From positions 14,644,501 to 14,708,500 of the forward strand of contig NC_083388.1 in assembly GCF_031755915.1 (NCBI RefSeq): a stretch of 64,000 nucleotides of DNA. Reading direction: 5' to 3'. The stretch comes from Ziziphus jujuba (taxonomy: Eukaryota; Streptophyta; Magnoliopsida; Rosales; Rhamnaceae). Each line of letters opens with the position of its first letter. The stretch's first letter is position 1. The position numbers were made by a program, and so were the translations under genes. Below the pieces are notes generated by a model. The model had not been told where the DNA came from. It did not search any database and saw only the letters and a list, made by a program, of their open reading frames with translations. This document shows, piece after piece, positions 1 through 13,348 of the stretch.

Positions 1-2217
1 TGTTTGTGTACAGTTACCAAGATTTTTGTTATTATTATTTTTTGCCCTTTCCTTTTTGGACTTACAATCTTATCATGAGGGAGGTAAATTGTGACAAAAA
101 GTATTAACAAAATTTTCCGGGCTACAATCCCTTTTGCCTAAGCAGGTATCGACCACTGGTTTGGCTTTTGAGTAAGATTTCTCAGTGTATTGTGTTATGG
201 TCTGATTAGAAGGTGTTCATCGTGGTCCTTGTACACATAATCTGAAGGTTGAGTACGAATAGGAAACAAAATTATGTATCTTTCATAGGTTGCGTAGGAA
301 TGGGAGCAAAACAATGTATTTTTCGTACTAAAGCATGTAATTATTTGTCAAGGTGGTTATAGACTTGTTTGATATGTTTCTTCTGATGGGTTGTGTTTTG
401 CGGTTATTTTCCTGGTCTAGGTTCCCATTGTTAGCTGCTGCGGCTAATGTCATTGAGAAATTTTCCTCATATTCATTTGGTATTTTCTATTAGTTAATGG
501 GTCTGGTTTTTGTTTTTTTTTTGTTTTTTTAATTAAATTGAGTATGTTTACGTCAGTGGGTTAATATTAGTGGTAGTTAAATATCTCAATTAACTATAAA
601 TCTAAGAAGAAAAAAAATCATAAACACAACAGTTTGTTAGTGTTAAACATCTCAATTACCTATAAATCTATAAAAAAATTTAAAAAAAAATCATGAACAA
701 TGAGATATAATTTGAAACTCTGTTGATGTTTAGCTTTTGCTTCCATTCTTCATCCATGTTCCTAGTTAATTAGTGGCTGGTAAATTTTAACTAACACACT
801 AATAAACAAGTAAAGAAAACAAGTTATACATAATTTAAAAGAAAAAAATGAATAAAAATCGAATATGTTAACAAATGGCATCTGAATTTTAGTTGTTTGA
901 GAACAAATGAACCATGACCTAACAATTTATTTTGGATGTTTAGATGTAGATTTTGTCCTTTTTTAGTACCTGAAAGGCAACTAGAGATAATGTGAGAAAA
1001 TTAAGAGATGGTTATGCTCTTCAAAGATGCACCATTTTTCTAGAAAAACTTGAGGTGCTTTAAAAATATATTATAAATTCAAATTTAAAAATAAAATCTA
1101 AAGAGCTTTTTTTCATTTTGATGTTAAAAAATAAATTAATAAATTATGTTAAAAGTATTAAGAAACAATAGTGTTTGTTGGTGTCAAAATATTAACCAAA
1201 TTTATTTTGGAATAATAACAGAAATTTAGTTTATAGCGTTAAAGTTTTTCACATTTATTCTTGTGTTCTAATTTTTCTTAGATACTTCTCTCTTTTTTTC
1301 TTTTCTTTTTTTCCTTTCAAATAATTCATTTTTAATATAAAATATATAATATGATTTAGAATTAATAATGAAAAGACAACAATACCCATCTAATCAAAAC
1401 ACAATAACAGTGAAGAAACTTTGTATTTTCGATTCTCCTAATTAAATAAGTAGTCTTCGTTGCCGTTATAGTCAGCTAATCTGCAGCTTTAATTAAACAA
1501 GGTAGTCTTCGCTACTGAATAGGAGCATACATGTCTTGAACGTCTGCCTTATTGCCTCGACATAATTGCCCTCCTAGATGTAGGGTCTCTTCCAAAAACT
1601 TTCAGATTCGTCCAAGAAAACATCGAAGCAAAAAAAAGCCCATTCACATCCATATGTTTGATGAATGAAATTCTTCTTTTAAAACATTAACAAGAAAGAA
1701 ATTATTTTAATCAAAGAAAATAATAAAATAAAAACAAATAACAAGAAAGTTACAATACTTCAAATTTCAATTTATAAAAACAAAAATAATTTGTTGGGTT
1801 TCCAATTAGGTATTATATTGGAACCTATAAAAGAGGGAAGAGATTTTAGATTGGATTATGTAGTGCGGTAGATTTCAACATGAGATAAATAAATCTAGGA
1901 CAATAGTCAGTATTTGACAAGAAGTTTTATGAACCTAATAAAGTTTGTTTTGGTAAACCTGGTATTTTAACTGGATGGACATTATTCTTTTTTCACTTTT
2001 TAATTTTAGATAAAACAATCTATTATATGTTGAAAAAGAATAATTTGTAAAGAAAAAAAAAATAATAATAATAGTAGTGTATCTCAAAAAAATCAAAAGA
2101 TAAGAATAAATGTCAACAACTTTCAAACTATAAGGTAAGTTTGTGTAATTATCATATTTTTCATCAAATGAAATATGATATGATATTATTGTTTAACATA
2201 TTTATATCTATATAATT

Positions 2218-2256
<39 letters not shown>

Positions 2257-3070
2257 GTGAATCTTTAAATAGATGAATAAATAATAAAAATAAACCAATT
2301 AAATATTACACATCATCCACTAGTTATTCCAAAAAAAAAAAAAATCATCTGCTAGTTACTTTTGCATTATTGATTAAGTAATTTATTAAAATGTTTATAA
2401 AAAATATAAGGTTATTATTTTATTAACTTATGTTTTATTACACTTATCTCTTTGTTTATCCATACATATAAAGTTATAATAATTGGTCAACAAATAAAAT
2501 AATGATATATATGAACACTTAATAAATATCTTTTTTTTTTTTTTTGGGGTAAACAACACTTAATAAATATCTTGGTACTTCTTAAATATGCCATTCAATA
2601 TAATATGCATGCACATTTGTAAACATATTAAGCACTACTCTTTAGTTATTGCACAAATATGTATTGGTGTGATGAATAATGATGTTTTAAACTTTCTGGA
2701 TTTTGATGAATTTTTATCATGGTAAGAAAATATATCACATTTTTTGTAACTTTATAGCTTACTTATTTACAAATCTTATTAGAAAAAATAAATCCTATTG
2801 AGATTTAATAATTAATATATATAATTTAAAAAATAAATCCTATTAAAATTTAATAATTAATAAATATAATTTTAAATCTTAACTTTTGATACAATCTAAA
2901 ACTTGAAAAAAAAAAATCTTATATTAATCTTTACATTAATTATCTTATTTAAGCATGATTGATAGTATATTAAACCTAAACCCTTAAGATTTGTTTTATT
3001 TCAAATATAATCCTTCATGTTTAAAAAATTACATATACCTTCCTTGCCATTTACTTTTCGTTGTTAAAAT
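1..3070. other. AT-rich intergenic DNA without recognised genes
   Basis: This stretch is AT-rich, with many A and T runs and stop codons in all frames. The only open frames are about 60 codons long and low in complexity. I recognise no protein family, RNA gene or transposon boundary. The first 500 bases are somewhat less AT-rich and could be the 3' flank of a gene outside the window, but nothing in the sequence proves it. An AT dinucleotide microsatellite lies at about 2221-2250. Confidence 0.6.
2221..2250. repeat. (AT)n microsatellite
   Basis: About 15 uninterrupted AT units in AT-rich intergenic DNA. Similar TA runs occur at about 4391-4411, 11978-12000, 42167-42190, 46233-46263, 52321-52342 and 62716-62737. 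They are simple repeats with no evident function. Confidence 0.9.
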
Positions 3071-3324
3071 TAGGGTTGTGCAAGAAAACAGCCCAAACAA
3101 AAAAACCGATCAACCTGACCTAAGTCGATCAAAATTTTTGTTGACCAATGGCTAATCTGTCGGTTAACCGCAACCAATGAGATGTTGGAGATTGGTACGT
3201 GTTCCCTATCTTGTAAACCAATGGTCATGGTAACAACCCAAACAAAAAAACGATCAACCTGATATAAGATTTTTGTTTTTTTCTGGTTTCCCTTATTTTT
3301 CTTATTCCGAATGGCACACCCATA
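3071..3324. mobile_element. Candidate short non-autonomous hAT-like element
   Basis: The segment opens with TAGGGTTGTGC. The reverse complement of its far end reads TATGGGTGTGC, so the two ends form imperfect inverted repeats of the kind seen on plant hAT elements. Inside, a segment reading CCCAAACAAAAAAACCGATC (first 20 bases) occurs at about 3092-3118 and, with one A fewer, at 3237-3262. There is no coding capacity. I found no matching 8-bp target duplication in the flanks, so the call is tentative. It may instead be a fragment of a larger repeat. Confidence 0.35.
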
Positions 3325-3692
3325 AACTCGAGGCAGCAATAAAGATGGATATGAAAAAGAAGAGAAAATAAAAGATAATTTTAGCAGAGAAGTGGAGGAA
3401 GAAGAAGAAAAGGCAAGATAATTTAATAAAATTCCTCAACCAAACGCACCATTCATGCGCTATTCATTCCAATCTTCCATTCATTCTCTTGCAAAAACTT
3501 ATTGTCTCTACAATTTTTATTTTATTTTATTTTTTTAACATAATGGGAGGTAGGCGTTGATCTAAAATGAATTAATTTATGGAATAATTTTTGGTACTTG
3601 CTTGGTGGAATAATTTGTGGGATTCATCTTGTGGAGTTTATGGAAATTTATCTGCAGCAAATTTTTTCTATAATTTATTCAATTGTATAGTA

Positions 3693-3697
3693 ATATT
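3693..3697. repeat. Target-site duplication ATATT, left copy
   Basis: ATATT directly precedes the left copia LTR and is repeated directly after the right LTR at 10711-10715. A 5-bp duplication is normal for LTR retrotransposon integration. Confidence 0.8.
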
Positions 3698-4283
3698 GGT
3701 TACAGTTTTTCCTTATTGGGCCAAGTGTGAATGATTTTCTTAATGGGTTTGTTTGGGTATAAGTCTTAATGGGGGCCCAAGATTTTTCCCTTATGGTTTA
3801 GTTTTGAAAAAAATATGTTTTTTGAATATATTAAGAATATGGAAGTTGAGAGTTTAAGAAATACACATTCTTGTCAGTTGTCAGTGGATACAGAGAGAAA
3901 TAGGGTTTTGAGGAAGAACGTGAAAAGAGGAGAAAGCATTTTCTAAAAATAGAGAAAAAAGATTGAGTTTAATAGTGTGTGGTAAAGCGAAGGTATACAG
4001 AAGGTTCGCAGAGTTAGATCTTGAATGTGTTGTGTCTGAGATCTGTGCTTCTGTTGTATCATGGGAGATGACCATCAGAAAACATCTTCACCGGTGGACG
4101 GAAATTGTCTTAAGGAGACTATGTACCAGATAGGCCTCGGTCAAGTTTCCAAAAAATAAATCACCATTAACAAGGACATACAGGTTCTAATTTAGATTTT
4201 TTAATTTCTTGTATTTTGTTTACATTAATTTTATTTTATCCACATATATTTACATATATATTCTTCCATATTTTTTTCTAACA
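3698..4283 (+). repeat. 5' LTR of the copia element
   Basis: This 586-bp repeat matches 10121-10710. It ends in CTAACA; the partner starts TGTTAC, giving the usual TG...CA ends. The first base here is G (GGTTACAG), a single change from the terminal T of the other LTR. Short insertions and deletions account for the 4-bp length difference. Confidence 0.92.
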
Positions 4284-5606
4284 TTCTTAAGATGATATTC
4301 CCATTTTTATATGTTTACATTTGTGGATTGTATATATTTATTTGTTCAAGATCTGTTTCTTTAATATGTGTGTTTTGTAAAAAGAATAAATATATATATA
4401 TATATATATATAAATTTTGCATCGTACCCGTGAGTGAGAAAATTTTGTTTGGGCATTTGTTATTTTTGTTTAATCAAAATTTATATGCTCATGATTTTAT
4501 AACTTCCTTTTGGGTGTTTGATTTTATATATTTTTATTGAAAAAAAAAATTCCCGTGGCTTTTAATCAATTGGGTATTTGATTTTCTTTTGTTTTTTCAA
4601 AAATTTTTCACTTTGATCAAATGCCCATGAGATTTTGAATTTTTTGGTACTTTTTCGATGAATTTCCTTTGCCGAAACAATGAAAAAGTATGGAAACATT
4701 GCAACTGGATCGGTCAACCCATTTATTAGGAAAACGGGTCAAAATAGGCCCGATTGGAGGTTGAAAACGGATTGAAACAGGGTAAACGAGTCAAAAAAAT
4801 AAGTAAAGGCTGATTCTAGGTTAGTGAGCCTGAGTTTAAATTCTATTGGTTCTGGTTCAGTTTGAAAGCTCAGCCAGTGGTTAAACAGGCTACTGTTTAG
4901 CCCAAGATCTAGGCCTAAAAGAAACATGGCCCATGTGAACTTTGGCCTAATTAATTAAGGGTTGCCATGTGTTGCAAAATGATTGGTGCCATGTAGTGCA
5001 GCGAGGTGATGACAAGTGGCACACAGAGGCAAGGAGACATGGCGACTGTGGCGAGGCCTCGCGTCGCACAGTCACAAGGCCATATGTCATCCAGTCGTGA
5101 TGCCATGTGTCGTGCTCCAAAGGATGACACGTGTTGATCTGAGACAGATGGCATGTATCAAACTTTGACATGCATGATGTGTCAAGATCTAGTAAGTGAC
5201 ACATGTCGACCTAAAGCAGGTGGCACATGTCAGCCTCTAGTGCACGACATGTAGGCTAACACAACAATATGTATAGCACGTGTCTTACTGACATGTAACG
5301 TGTCCCACATTAGCCAATATGTGACATGGCATATGCACGTCAGCATAGTTGCCACATGGCATGTGCCATGTCAACGTGTAGTGCCACATGACAGATGACA
5401 CGTTAGCATGTAGTGCCACGTCAACATGATGTCAACAATGATGTATACAATAATTTTGTGGTTGTATACAGAAATTTTATCGTGTATGCAGAAACCCTAT
5501 AAAATCACATTTTTTGTGTTTTCCTATTGGAAATTTATTATAATTAGTGTGTTGAGATAGAAAATAACAACTAATTGATTTCTATTTTTGTGATTTTTAC
5601 AAAAAA
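4284..5606 (+). other. Copia 5' leader with short degenerate repeats
   Basis: This 1.3-kb stretch between the 5' LTR and the gag remnant has no credible ORF. It contains a TA run at about 4391-4411. From about 4960 to 5450 it carries many variations on ACATG and CACATG/CACGT words in irregular order. This part is much less AT-rich than the rest of the element and looks like a decayed satellite or captured sequence. No primer-binding site was recognised near 4284. Confidence 0.6.
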
Positions 5607-8600
5607 ATGGCAAGTTGAGATAATGTAACTATGCCCACTCAGACTCTTATTATTCAATTGCCTCCTCTTGCAAATCATGCAGAGAGACCAGAGAAGTTCA
5701 ATGAGCATACTTTAAGAGGTGGTAGCAGAATATGCTGTTATACTTGACTACATTGAACCTTGTGAGATCCTTGATTGAAGATGCACCACAAATAGTGAAG
5801 AGAGTGATAAAGAGACACTCATGGTGGTGGACACGTGGAAGTATTCCAATTATTTATGTCGGAATTATGTCCCAAATAGCCTATCTGATACTTTGTGTGG
5901 AGTATACTGTGGCATAAAGTCAGCAAAAGAGCTGTGAAAAACTTTGGACCTCAAATACAAAAATGAGAATGCGGGTTCCAAAAAGTTCATTGTAGGCCGA
6001 TCTCGGATTATGTGATGGTGGATTCAAAAAGCTATTAATGAGTCAAGTACATAAGTCGTAAGTGCTCATTTAAGAACTTCTTGCTGAAGAGATTTTGATT
6101 AATGAAGTCTTTCATGTATCTATTATGATTAAGAAGCTACCTTCTAGTTGGGAAGACTTCAGAAATTATCTCAAGCACAAGAGAAAGGAAATGGATACGG
6201 AGGCTCTTATTGAAAAGCTTCATATCTAAGATGATAATAGGAGAATTGATAAAAGATCTTTAAAGGCCATGGCGAAGGCTAATATTATGGAGCATGGTCA
6301 AAGCTCCAAAAACAAGAAGAAAATTGGAAGAGATTCCAAGTTCAGGTTTAAAGGAGGGATCTTCAAAAAAGCCAAGTTTCAAAGCAAATGTTTTAACTGT
6401 AACAAGACCCATCACAGAAAGGTGGAATGTAGATTGTCGAAAAGAAAGAGGAACAAAGAGGCACAGATGATAGAGCACATCGCTGAAGAGGTTGATGATA
6501 TTGACTTTAGTGTTACGGTCTCTAAAGTGAACTTGGTATGTTCTAATCCTAGAAAGTGATGGATTGATATTCGTGCAACCCGCCATGTATGTTTTATTAG
6601 GAACTTGTTCACTTCCTTTGAACCAAATAAAAATGGGACGAAGTTGTTCATGGAAAATTCCGCCACATCAGAAATCCAAAGGGAGGGCAAGATAGTTCTA
6701 AATATGACCTCTGGAAACGAGTTGACTCTTAGTAATGTGCTCTATGTTCCAAATATTCGTAAGAATCTAGTGTCTGGATCGCTATTGAGCACACATGGTT
6801 TTTGCTTAGTATTTGAGTTAGATAAGGTTATTTTGTCTAAGTATGAAATGTTTATGGGAAAGAATTATGTAGCCAATGGTTTATTCCAACTGAATGTAAT
6901 GACTGTAAAGCCAAAGACATTAATAAAGCTAGTACTTTTTCTGTTTGCTTGCTTGAGTCTTCCATTTTGTGGCATGGTAGATTATCTCATGTTAATTCTA
7001 ATTCTTTAAGGATGTTAATTAACTTGAATCATTTTTCCATGTTTGAAATTGATTCCAAATATAAGTATGAAACTTGTGTAGAAGCAAAATCAACAAGGTT
7101 ATCATATTAAATGATTGAAAGAAATAATGAACCTTTGGATTTAATACATAGTGATGATGTATGTGATTTAAAATTCATACTGACTAAAGGTGGTAATAAG
7201 TATTTTATCACCTTTATTGATGATAGCATGAAATATTGCTATGTTTACTTGTTTAAAAGCAAGGATGAGGCAATAGAGAAATTTATTCTCTATAAAACGG
7301 AATCAGAATCAACTCAACAAAAGGATAAAAGTAATAAGAAGCAATCGTTGTGGCGAGTATATGACACCATTTGGTGATTATTGTGCTTAACATGGTATTA
7401 GACATGAAATTACTCCACCATATTCACTACAGTCAAATGGTGTTGCTGACGGAAAAATTGTACCTTAAAGGATATGATGAATGCAATGCTGATAAGTTCT
7501 GGATTACCTCAGAACTTGTGAGAGGAAGCTATTTTGTCGGCAAACTACCTTTCAAATAAGGTGCCTCGAAAAGATCAAGTGAAGACACCCTATCAGCTTT
7601 GGAAAGAAAGACAACATTCCCAAAAATACTTCTGAGTGTAAGAGTATTTAGCCAAAATAGTGGTACCTACTCCAAAGAGAATGAAGATAGGTCCCAAAAC
7701 AATTGATTACATCTTCATAAGATATGCACAGAATAGTAGTACATATTAGTTTCTTATGTACAGGTCAGAAATTGCTTATATACACAAGAACACAATAATG
7801 GAATCGAGAAGTACATCATTTTTCGAACAAATTTTTCCTTATAAATGTGAAGAATGACTAAGTTCGTCTAAACAAATTTACGATGCTATCAGTGATGATA
7901 ATTATGATATTGATCAAGAATAGAAAAATGAAGTTGAAAGTGAGGTTGATCCAAAATGAAGCAAGAGCGTGAGAATGGAAAAATCTTTCGGACAGGATTT
8001 TCTTACTTACATGCTAAAAAGTAAACCTCAAAGCTTCCAAGAAACTGTAAATTCTCCTGAAGAAAATTTATGGAAAGAGGCTGTAAAAAATGAGATTGAT
8101 TCCACCTTGCAGAATCATACGTGGGAGTTAAAGATTTTCCTCCAGGTTGTAAACCTTTGGGTTACAAATGGATTTTTAAAAGAAAGATGAAAGCAGATGG
8201 AACAATAGATAAATACAAGGCAAGACTTGTAATTAAGGGATACAAGCATCAAGAAGGCCATACTTATTCTCCAGCAATTAGGATAAATTCCATAAAGATG
8301 GTATTGGCAATCACTGCATTATGAGATCCTGAAGTACATCAAATGGATGTTAAAACAGCATTTCTTAATAGAGATCTTGATGAAGAGATCTATATGGAGC
8401 AACTTGAGGATTTTTCCATACCAAGACAAGAAAAGAAAGTCTGTAGATTGGTGAAATTCTTGTTTGGACTAAAACAAGCTCCAAAGTTGTGGCATCAAAA
8501 ATTTGATAGTGTCATGCTAAGTGATGAGTTTAAAATAAATAAATGTGAAAAATATATCTATGTAAAAGATACAAAGAATGGATACGTCATTGTTTATTTG

Positions 8601-9580
8601 TATGCAGATGATATACTCATTGTAGATAATGACAAAAATATTATCCGAACTACAAAAGCCATGTTAAAATCTAAATTTGACATAAAAGATATGGGGTTTA
8701 CTTATGTGATTTTGGGAATGAAAATCATGAGAACTTCGAATGGGATCATTTTAAGTCAAATACATTATGTGAATAAAATATTAGCTAAGTTTAGCAATGA
8801 TGATACTGGTATAGCCAAAGCACTCATTGATATGAGTGTAAACTTATATAAAAATAAAGGGGGGAGTGTATCTCAAATGGAATGCGTAAGGATTATTGAA
8901 AGTCTGATGTATTGATGAGTTGTACAAGATCTGGCTTAGCCTACGCAATAAGTAGATTTAGTAGATACAAGAGCAATCCAAATGAAGAACATTGGCAATG
9001 AATCGTTAGAGTACTAAATTACTTATGACATATTTGTGATTACGAACTGCACTATACAAGATATCCTGCTGTATTAGAAGGATACAGTGATGCAAATTAG
9101 ATACTAAATATCAAAGATTCCAAGTCCACTAGTGGCTATATGTTCACTTTAATGGGTGCAACCTTGATATGGAAATCCTCAAAACAAACTATGATAGCTT
9201 GATCCACGATGGAATTTGAGTTCATCACATTAAATAAAATCTTGTGAAAAGGCAGAATGGCAATGCTAATTTTTAGAGGACATTCCGAAGTAGCTTAAAC
9301 ATGTGCTAGCAATAAGTTTGCATTGTGATAATCAATCTGTGATTAGCAGGCACAAAATATTATATATAATGAACAGTTTAGACACATATGTCAGAGACAC
9401 AAGTCCATTAAACAGTTAATCTCAACTGGAGTTGTCTCGATAGACTATGTAAAGTCGAAAGATAACATTGCAAATCCGCTAACTAAAGGGTTAAATAGAG
9501 ACTTAGTTGAGAAGTCATCAAGGGGAATGAGATTAAAGCCCATGAGTAAAATTGATACAATAGAAACTCAACCTAATTGA
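5607..9580 (+). pseudogene. Degenerate copia gag-pol polyprotein
   Basis: This encoded the retrotransposon coat (Gag) and enzymes (Pol) that package, copy and integrate the element. Visible remnants in order: the gag N-terminus near 5631-5920 (UBN2 type, with the YLTTLNL motif); a CX2CX4HX4C zinc knuckle at 6389-6430; a protease site near 6560-6600 where the expected DSGA reads DIRA; an integrase segment at 7111-7300 with HSD and FIDD motifs; reverse transcriptase at 8121-8915 with MDVKTAFLN and the catalytic YADD at 8601-8612; and RNase H remnants to about 9500. In-frame stops and frameshifts occur throughout, including TGA right after the first codons of gag and TAG inside RNase H. No functional product is expected. 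Confidence 0.9.
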
Positions 9581-10120
9581 CTGGAGATCCCAAAATTTAG
9601 GTTCAATGGGAGAACACAATTGTAAAAGACTTGTATGGGGGTTAATCCTCTGCCTATTCCTATGATGAAATAGTGATAGATGAAGGTTAAATATAAAGTA
9701 TGTTTTTAATGATCTTTATAAGTGTGTGTTTGGTAATCTATGGATAGTTATGCTGATTACAATGGTAATAGAAATCACCTATGTGAGAGAGAAGAGTGGC
9801 AATTACAAAGGAGAATTTTTTAGGGCATAATTCTTTAGAAACTCTCCCAGAACTAGGGAGGTATTCAAGGCCAAAGTGAACACAACAGTAAGAACTAAAG
9901 TGTACCGGGAAGAAATCATGTGTAAACTATGTTTTCATTTACACAAACGAAGAAATGGTTAAAAGATATCGCATCTACCATTAGTCAGTAAAGTAGATGC
10001 AGTCTCATAAGGAAAGGTTCAAAGAGTAATATATAATTATCCTATGCAGGTTTCAACTATAGAGCTTTACCACCAGAGTCATGCTTTGTTTCTAGTAGTC
10101 AAATCATTCATGTGGGAGAT

Positions 10121-10710
10121 TGTTACAATTTTTCCTTATTGGGCCAAGTGTGAATGATTTTCTTAATGGGTTTGTTTGGGTGTAAGTCTTAATTGGTGGG
10201 CCTGAGATTTTTCCCTTATGGTTTGGTTTTGAGAAAAATATGTTTTTTGAATATATTAAGAATCTGGAAGTTGAGACTTTAAGAAATACACGGTCTTGTC
10301 AGTTGTCAGTGGATGTAAAGAGAAATAGAGTTTTGAGGAAGAATGTGAAGAGATGAGAAAGCATTTTTTGAAAATAAAGAAAAATGATTGAGTTTCATAG
10401 TGTGTGGTAAAGAGAAGGTACACAGAAGGTTTGTAAGGTTAGATCTTGGAGGTGTTGTGTCTAAGATCTGTGCTTCCATTATATCCTGGGAGACGATCGT
10501 CAAAAAACATCTGTACCGATGGGTGGAAATCATCTTAAGGAGATTGTGTTACCATATAAGCCTCGGTCAAGTTTCCAAAAAGCAAATCACCATTAACAAA
10601 GACATACAAGTTCTAATTTAGATTATTTAATTTCCTGTATTTTATTTACATTAATTTTATTTTATCCACATGTATTTTGCCAATATATTCTTCCATATAT
10701 TTTCCTAACA
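10121..10710 (+). repeat. 3' LTR of the copia element
   Basis: This 590-bp partner of the 5' LTR begins TGTTACAA and ends CTAACA. It follows the purine-rich GTGGGAGA tract and is followed by the target duplication ATATT (10711-10715). Confidence 0.93.
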
Positions 10711-10715
10711 ATATT
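10711..10715. repeat. Target-site duplication ATATT, right copy
   Basis: Identical to 3693-3697 on the other side of the copia element. Confidence 0.8.
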
Positions 10716-13125
10716 TTTATTCTTTCCTTATAATATGTATTATCTAGTAACTTTTTTTCTTTTCATATGGAATATATTTGAAATTATTCAGTGTTTCTTA
10801 CCTCTTTCGGTTGGATGAATCATTTTTTAAGGTATAGATTTGTAGCATTCACTTTAGAGTCTTTATTTATTGATCTTAAATTTAAATGTTTGTATTAATT
10901 CATTTTATTGGAAAATAACAAAAAAGTTATTTAGATATTGGAAATCTACAATAGCAAAGTGTAGAACCTCAACCCCACCTCACTGTTTATGGCGAATTCA
11001 TCCATGTTGCCACCCCCAATGATGTTGAATATGCTTTCCAAAAACCAAAACAGACCATACACCAACCAACCAATGGGTCGATCTCGGTCAGCTTATAAAA
11101 TCCGAAAAATGGTCATTTGTGATTTAAACACCCATCAACTATTTTTGTTCATCGGATAGCTCTGATGAACATCCCAAATTAAAATTAACTAAACAAGGTT
11201 TTTATAGTCTATTCATATATTTAAAACTAGTTGACAATGATGACATTCGCTTTTTTACTTTTTGCCCTTTTTTTTATATACTTTTTCTCATGAAAAAAAA
11301 AGTTTAAAAAAATTAAAATTTCTTCTATCTTTTTTTTTTCTTTTTGTTTTTTGATGGAATAAAATTGCTTCTCTCTAGGAGAGTTTGGAAAGTTCCTTCA
11401 CCGTAACATTTTTCTAGTTACACTAGAAAATCAATATGTTAATATATTATTAATTGATATATTCATATAATTTAAATAATGATAAGTAAATCTGATTAAT
11501 AAATAAAACTAATTAATTAAATATTATCACTTTATTTATTATATTATTTGATAAATATTTTGATAAATTTAGTTTTATTAATTTACATTATCACATTATA
11601 TATATATATATATATATAATTTTTTTCAATTCATTGTATTTATCTCATTTTTTATAACATTATTTAATTTTAACTGTTTTCAACAAAATTTTTAAAATTA
11701 TCTAATAATTATATAAATTTTATAGATGTTTATAATATTTTTACATTTTTTTAAAAAACGGTGTAATAACATTTAAATATTTTGTACCAACAAAAAGAAA
11801 CATTAATTTTTTTTTATGCTACGAATATTAAAAAGGCTTTTGAAAAGGGTAAAAGTAAGTTTCTTTCTTTGCTCATAGAGTTGGAGTTTAATGTGTGAAA
11901 GAAGGATCATCCCTAAGTTGAACTACAACAAAAATAACATAAAATCTGAAAAATCTAAAATAACATTTAAATTTGTAATATATATATATATATATATATA
12001 GACATATATATGTTTGTGTATATGTATTTGATTTAATAATGACTATGAGAAAAAAAAAATTTACAAATCCTTTTTCTAACTGTTACGAAATAAAATGTTT
12101 TTTTTTTTATCTGTATTCATGACCATTAATAATGGGATACACATATCATATAAGAATTTAATTGTCTTTACAAAAAAAAATTTACTTTTCTATGTTAGAT
12201 TTTTAATATAAAAATTAAAATATAATTAAAAGAAATTGTTTTTATAATACTGAAAGAACTATACACACTCTTATTCTTTATATACCTTTATTTAAATAAA
12301 TATAAAATATAAAATTACTTTATATAATATTTTTAATATAAAAAACACCATAAATTCATACACACTCTAATCAAGCCAAATTTTTCACAAATCATTCACA
12401 ATTCAAATCTCCATGAAAACTGATAGTCACATTTACATGATCAATTAGAAGGGTTTTTGGACGAAATTGATAGTGATAAAACTCCATAATTTTTTTTTGG
12501 CCAAAACACTATTGGGTGAAATTGAATAGTTGCAAAAACTTCGTCGAATCATTCTATCGTAAGATTCTGAATATCTTTGAATTGTTTGGTTGTATACTTT
12601 TAAGCATATTCAAACTTGTTCAGTCTTATACTTTCAAATGTTTTTTTAAGAATATATTTTTAGTATGTTCGATCGTAAACTTCTCAATAATATTGAAGAT
12701 GTTCAATTATATACTTTTAAACAATTACAAAGTGTTAAATTCTAAACTTAGAAATAAATAATGAAGTTCAATAGACCACAATCCAGAAAACATGGACAAG
12801 AGTAACCAAAGAGAATGTGGCTCTAGTTGCACATTGCGAGTAAAAATAAATAAATTATGAAAATTAAAAAAATGAATTATTACAAAAAAAAAAAAAGGCT
12901 CTTATAATAAATTTAAAATGAAGATAAAAATGTAAATTCTAAAATTGGACTATATAAAGTTCATTTAAATACGTTAAATTAGTGTGTCGTCTAAGGTATC
13001 ATTGGTGCTCATTGTTGGATGCAACAAATAAATATAAATCTTTATCTTCATTTTTATATCCCAATCTTTGTGTCAACTAGTGATAAAATTTCATTTCTTT
13101 ATCCCCATCTTTGTTTGACTATTGG
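10716..13125. other. AT-rich intergenic DNA
   Basis: No gene or transposon boundary recognised. TA microsatellites lie near 11597-11617 and 11978-12000. The longest open frame (about 12516-12761) is 81 codons, rich in Phe, Ile and Asn, and resembles no family; I regard it as chance. Confidence 0.55.
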
Positions 13126-13290
13126 TGGAATCCTATCTCTTTTTTAAAAGGTACTTAATTTTTTTTTTCACTTATATAGATATATATATGTATATATATA
13201 TATATATGTATGTATATATATGGAATCCTATCTCTTTTTTAAAAGGTGCTTAATTTTCTTTTTCACTTATATGTGTATATATAAATATAT
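13126..13290. repeat. Tandem duplication, 95-bp unit
   Basis: The word TGGAATCCTATCTC starts at 13126 and again at 13221. Each copy continues through TTTTTTAAAAGG, a T-rich run and a TA-rich tail. The second copy differs by a few substitutions. It is followed at about 13349-13387 by a long TA microsatellite. Confidence 0.75.
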
Positions 13291-13344
13291 CTACTGCATT
13301 TCTACAATGTACTCCATTTGCATACGGACCCACACCGTAGCATT

Positions 13345-13348
<4 letters not shown>

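Larger units (their letters stand above)
3698..10710 (+). mobile_element. Ty1/copia LTR retrotransposon, complete but decayed
   Basis: The element has two LTRs (3698-4283 and 10121-10710) flanked by the 5-bp duplication ATATT, which fixes its ends. Order inside is gag with a zinc knuckle, protease region, integrase, reverse transcriptase, then RNase H. Integrase before RT is the copia order. A purine-rich tract, GTGGGAGA (about 10112-10119), sits just before the 3' LTR, as expected for the polypurine tract. I could not recognise a tRNA primer-binding site after the 5' LTR. The LTRs differ at roughly eight or nine positions in their first 105 bases by eye, and the reading frames are broken many times, so the insertion looks old and unable to move on its own. 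Confidence 0.92.

Noticed and set aside
1..500. Possible 3' end of a gene outside the window
   Set aside because: No coding segment or splice site could be tied to a protein.
6260..6690. Minus-strand ORFs of 92 and 108 codons inside the copia element
   Set aside because: They are antisense to the gag zinc-knuckle and protease region and show no protein family.
11041..11110. Pyrimidine/purine words resembling the hAT end motif (ACCAACCAACC, TCGATCTCGGTC)
   Set aside because: No TAGGG-type terminus or target duplication was found, so it cannot be paired with the candidate at 3071.
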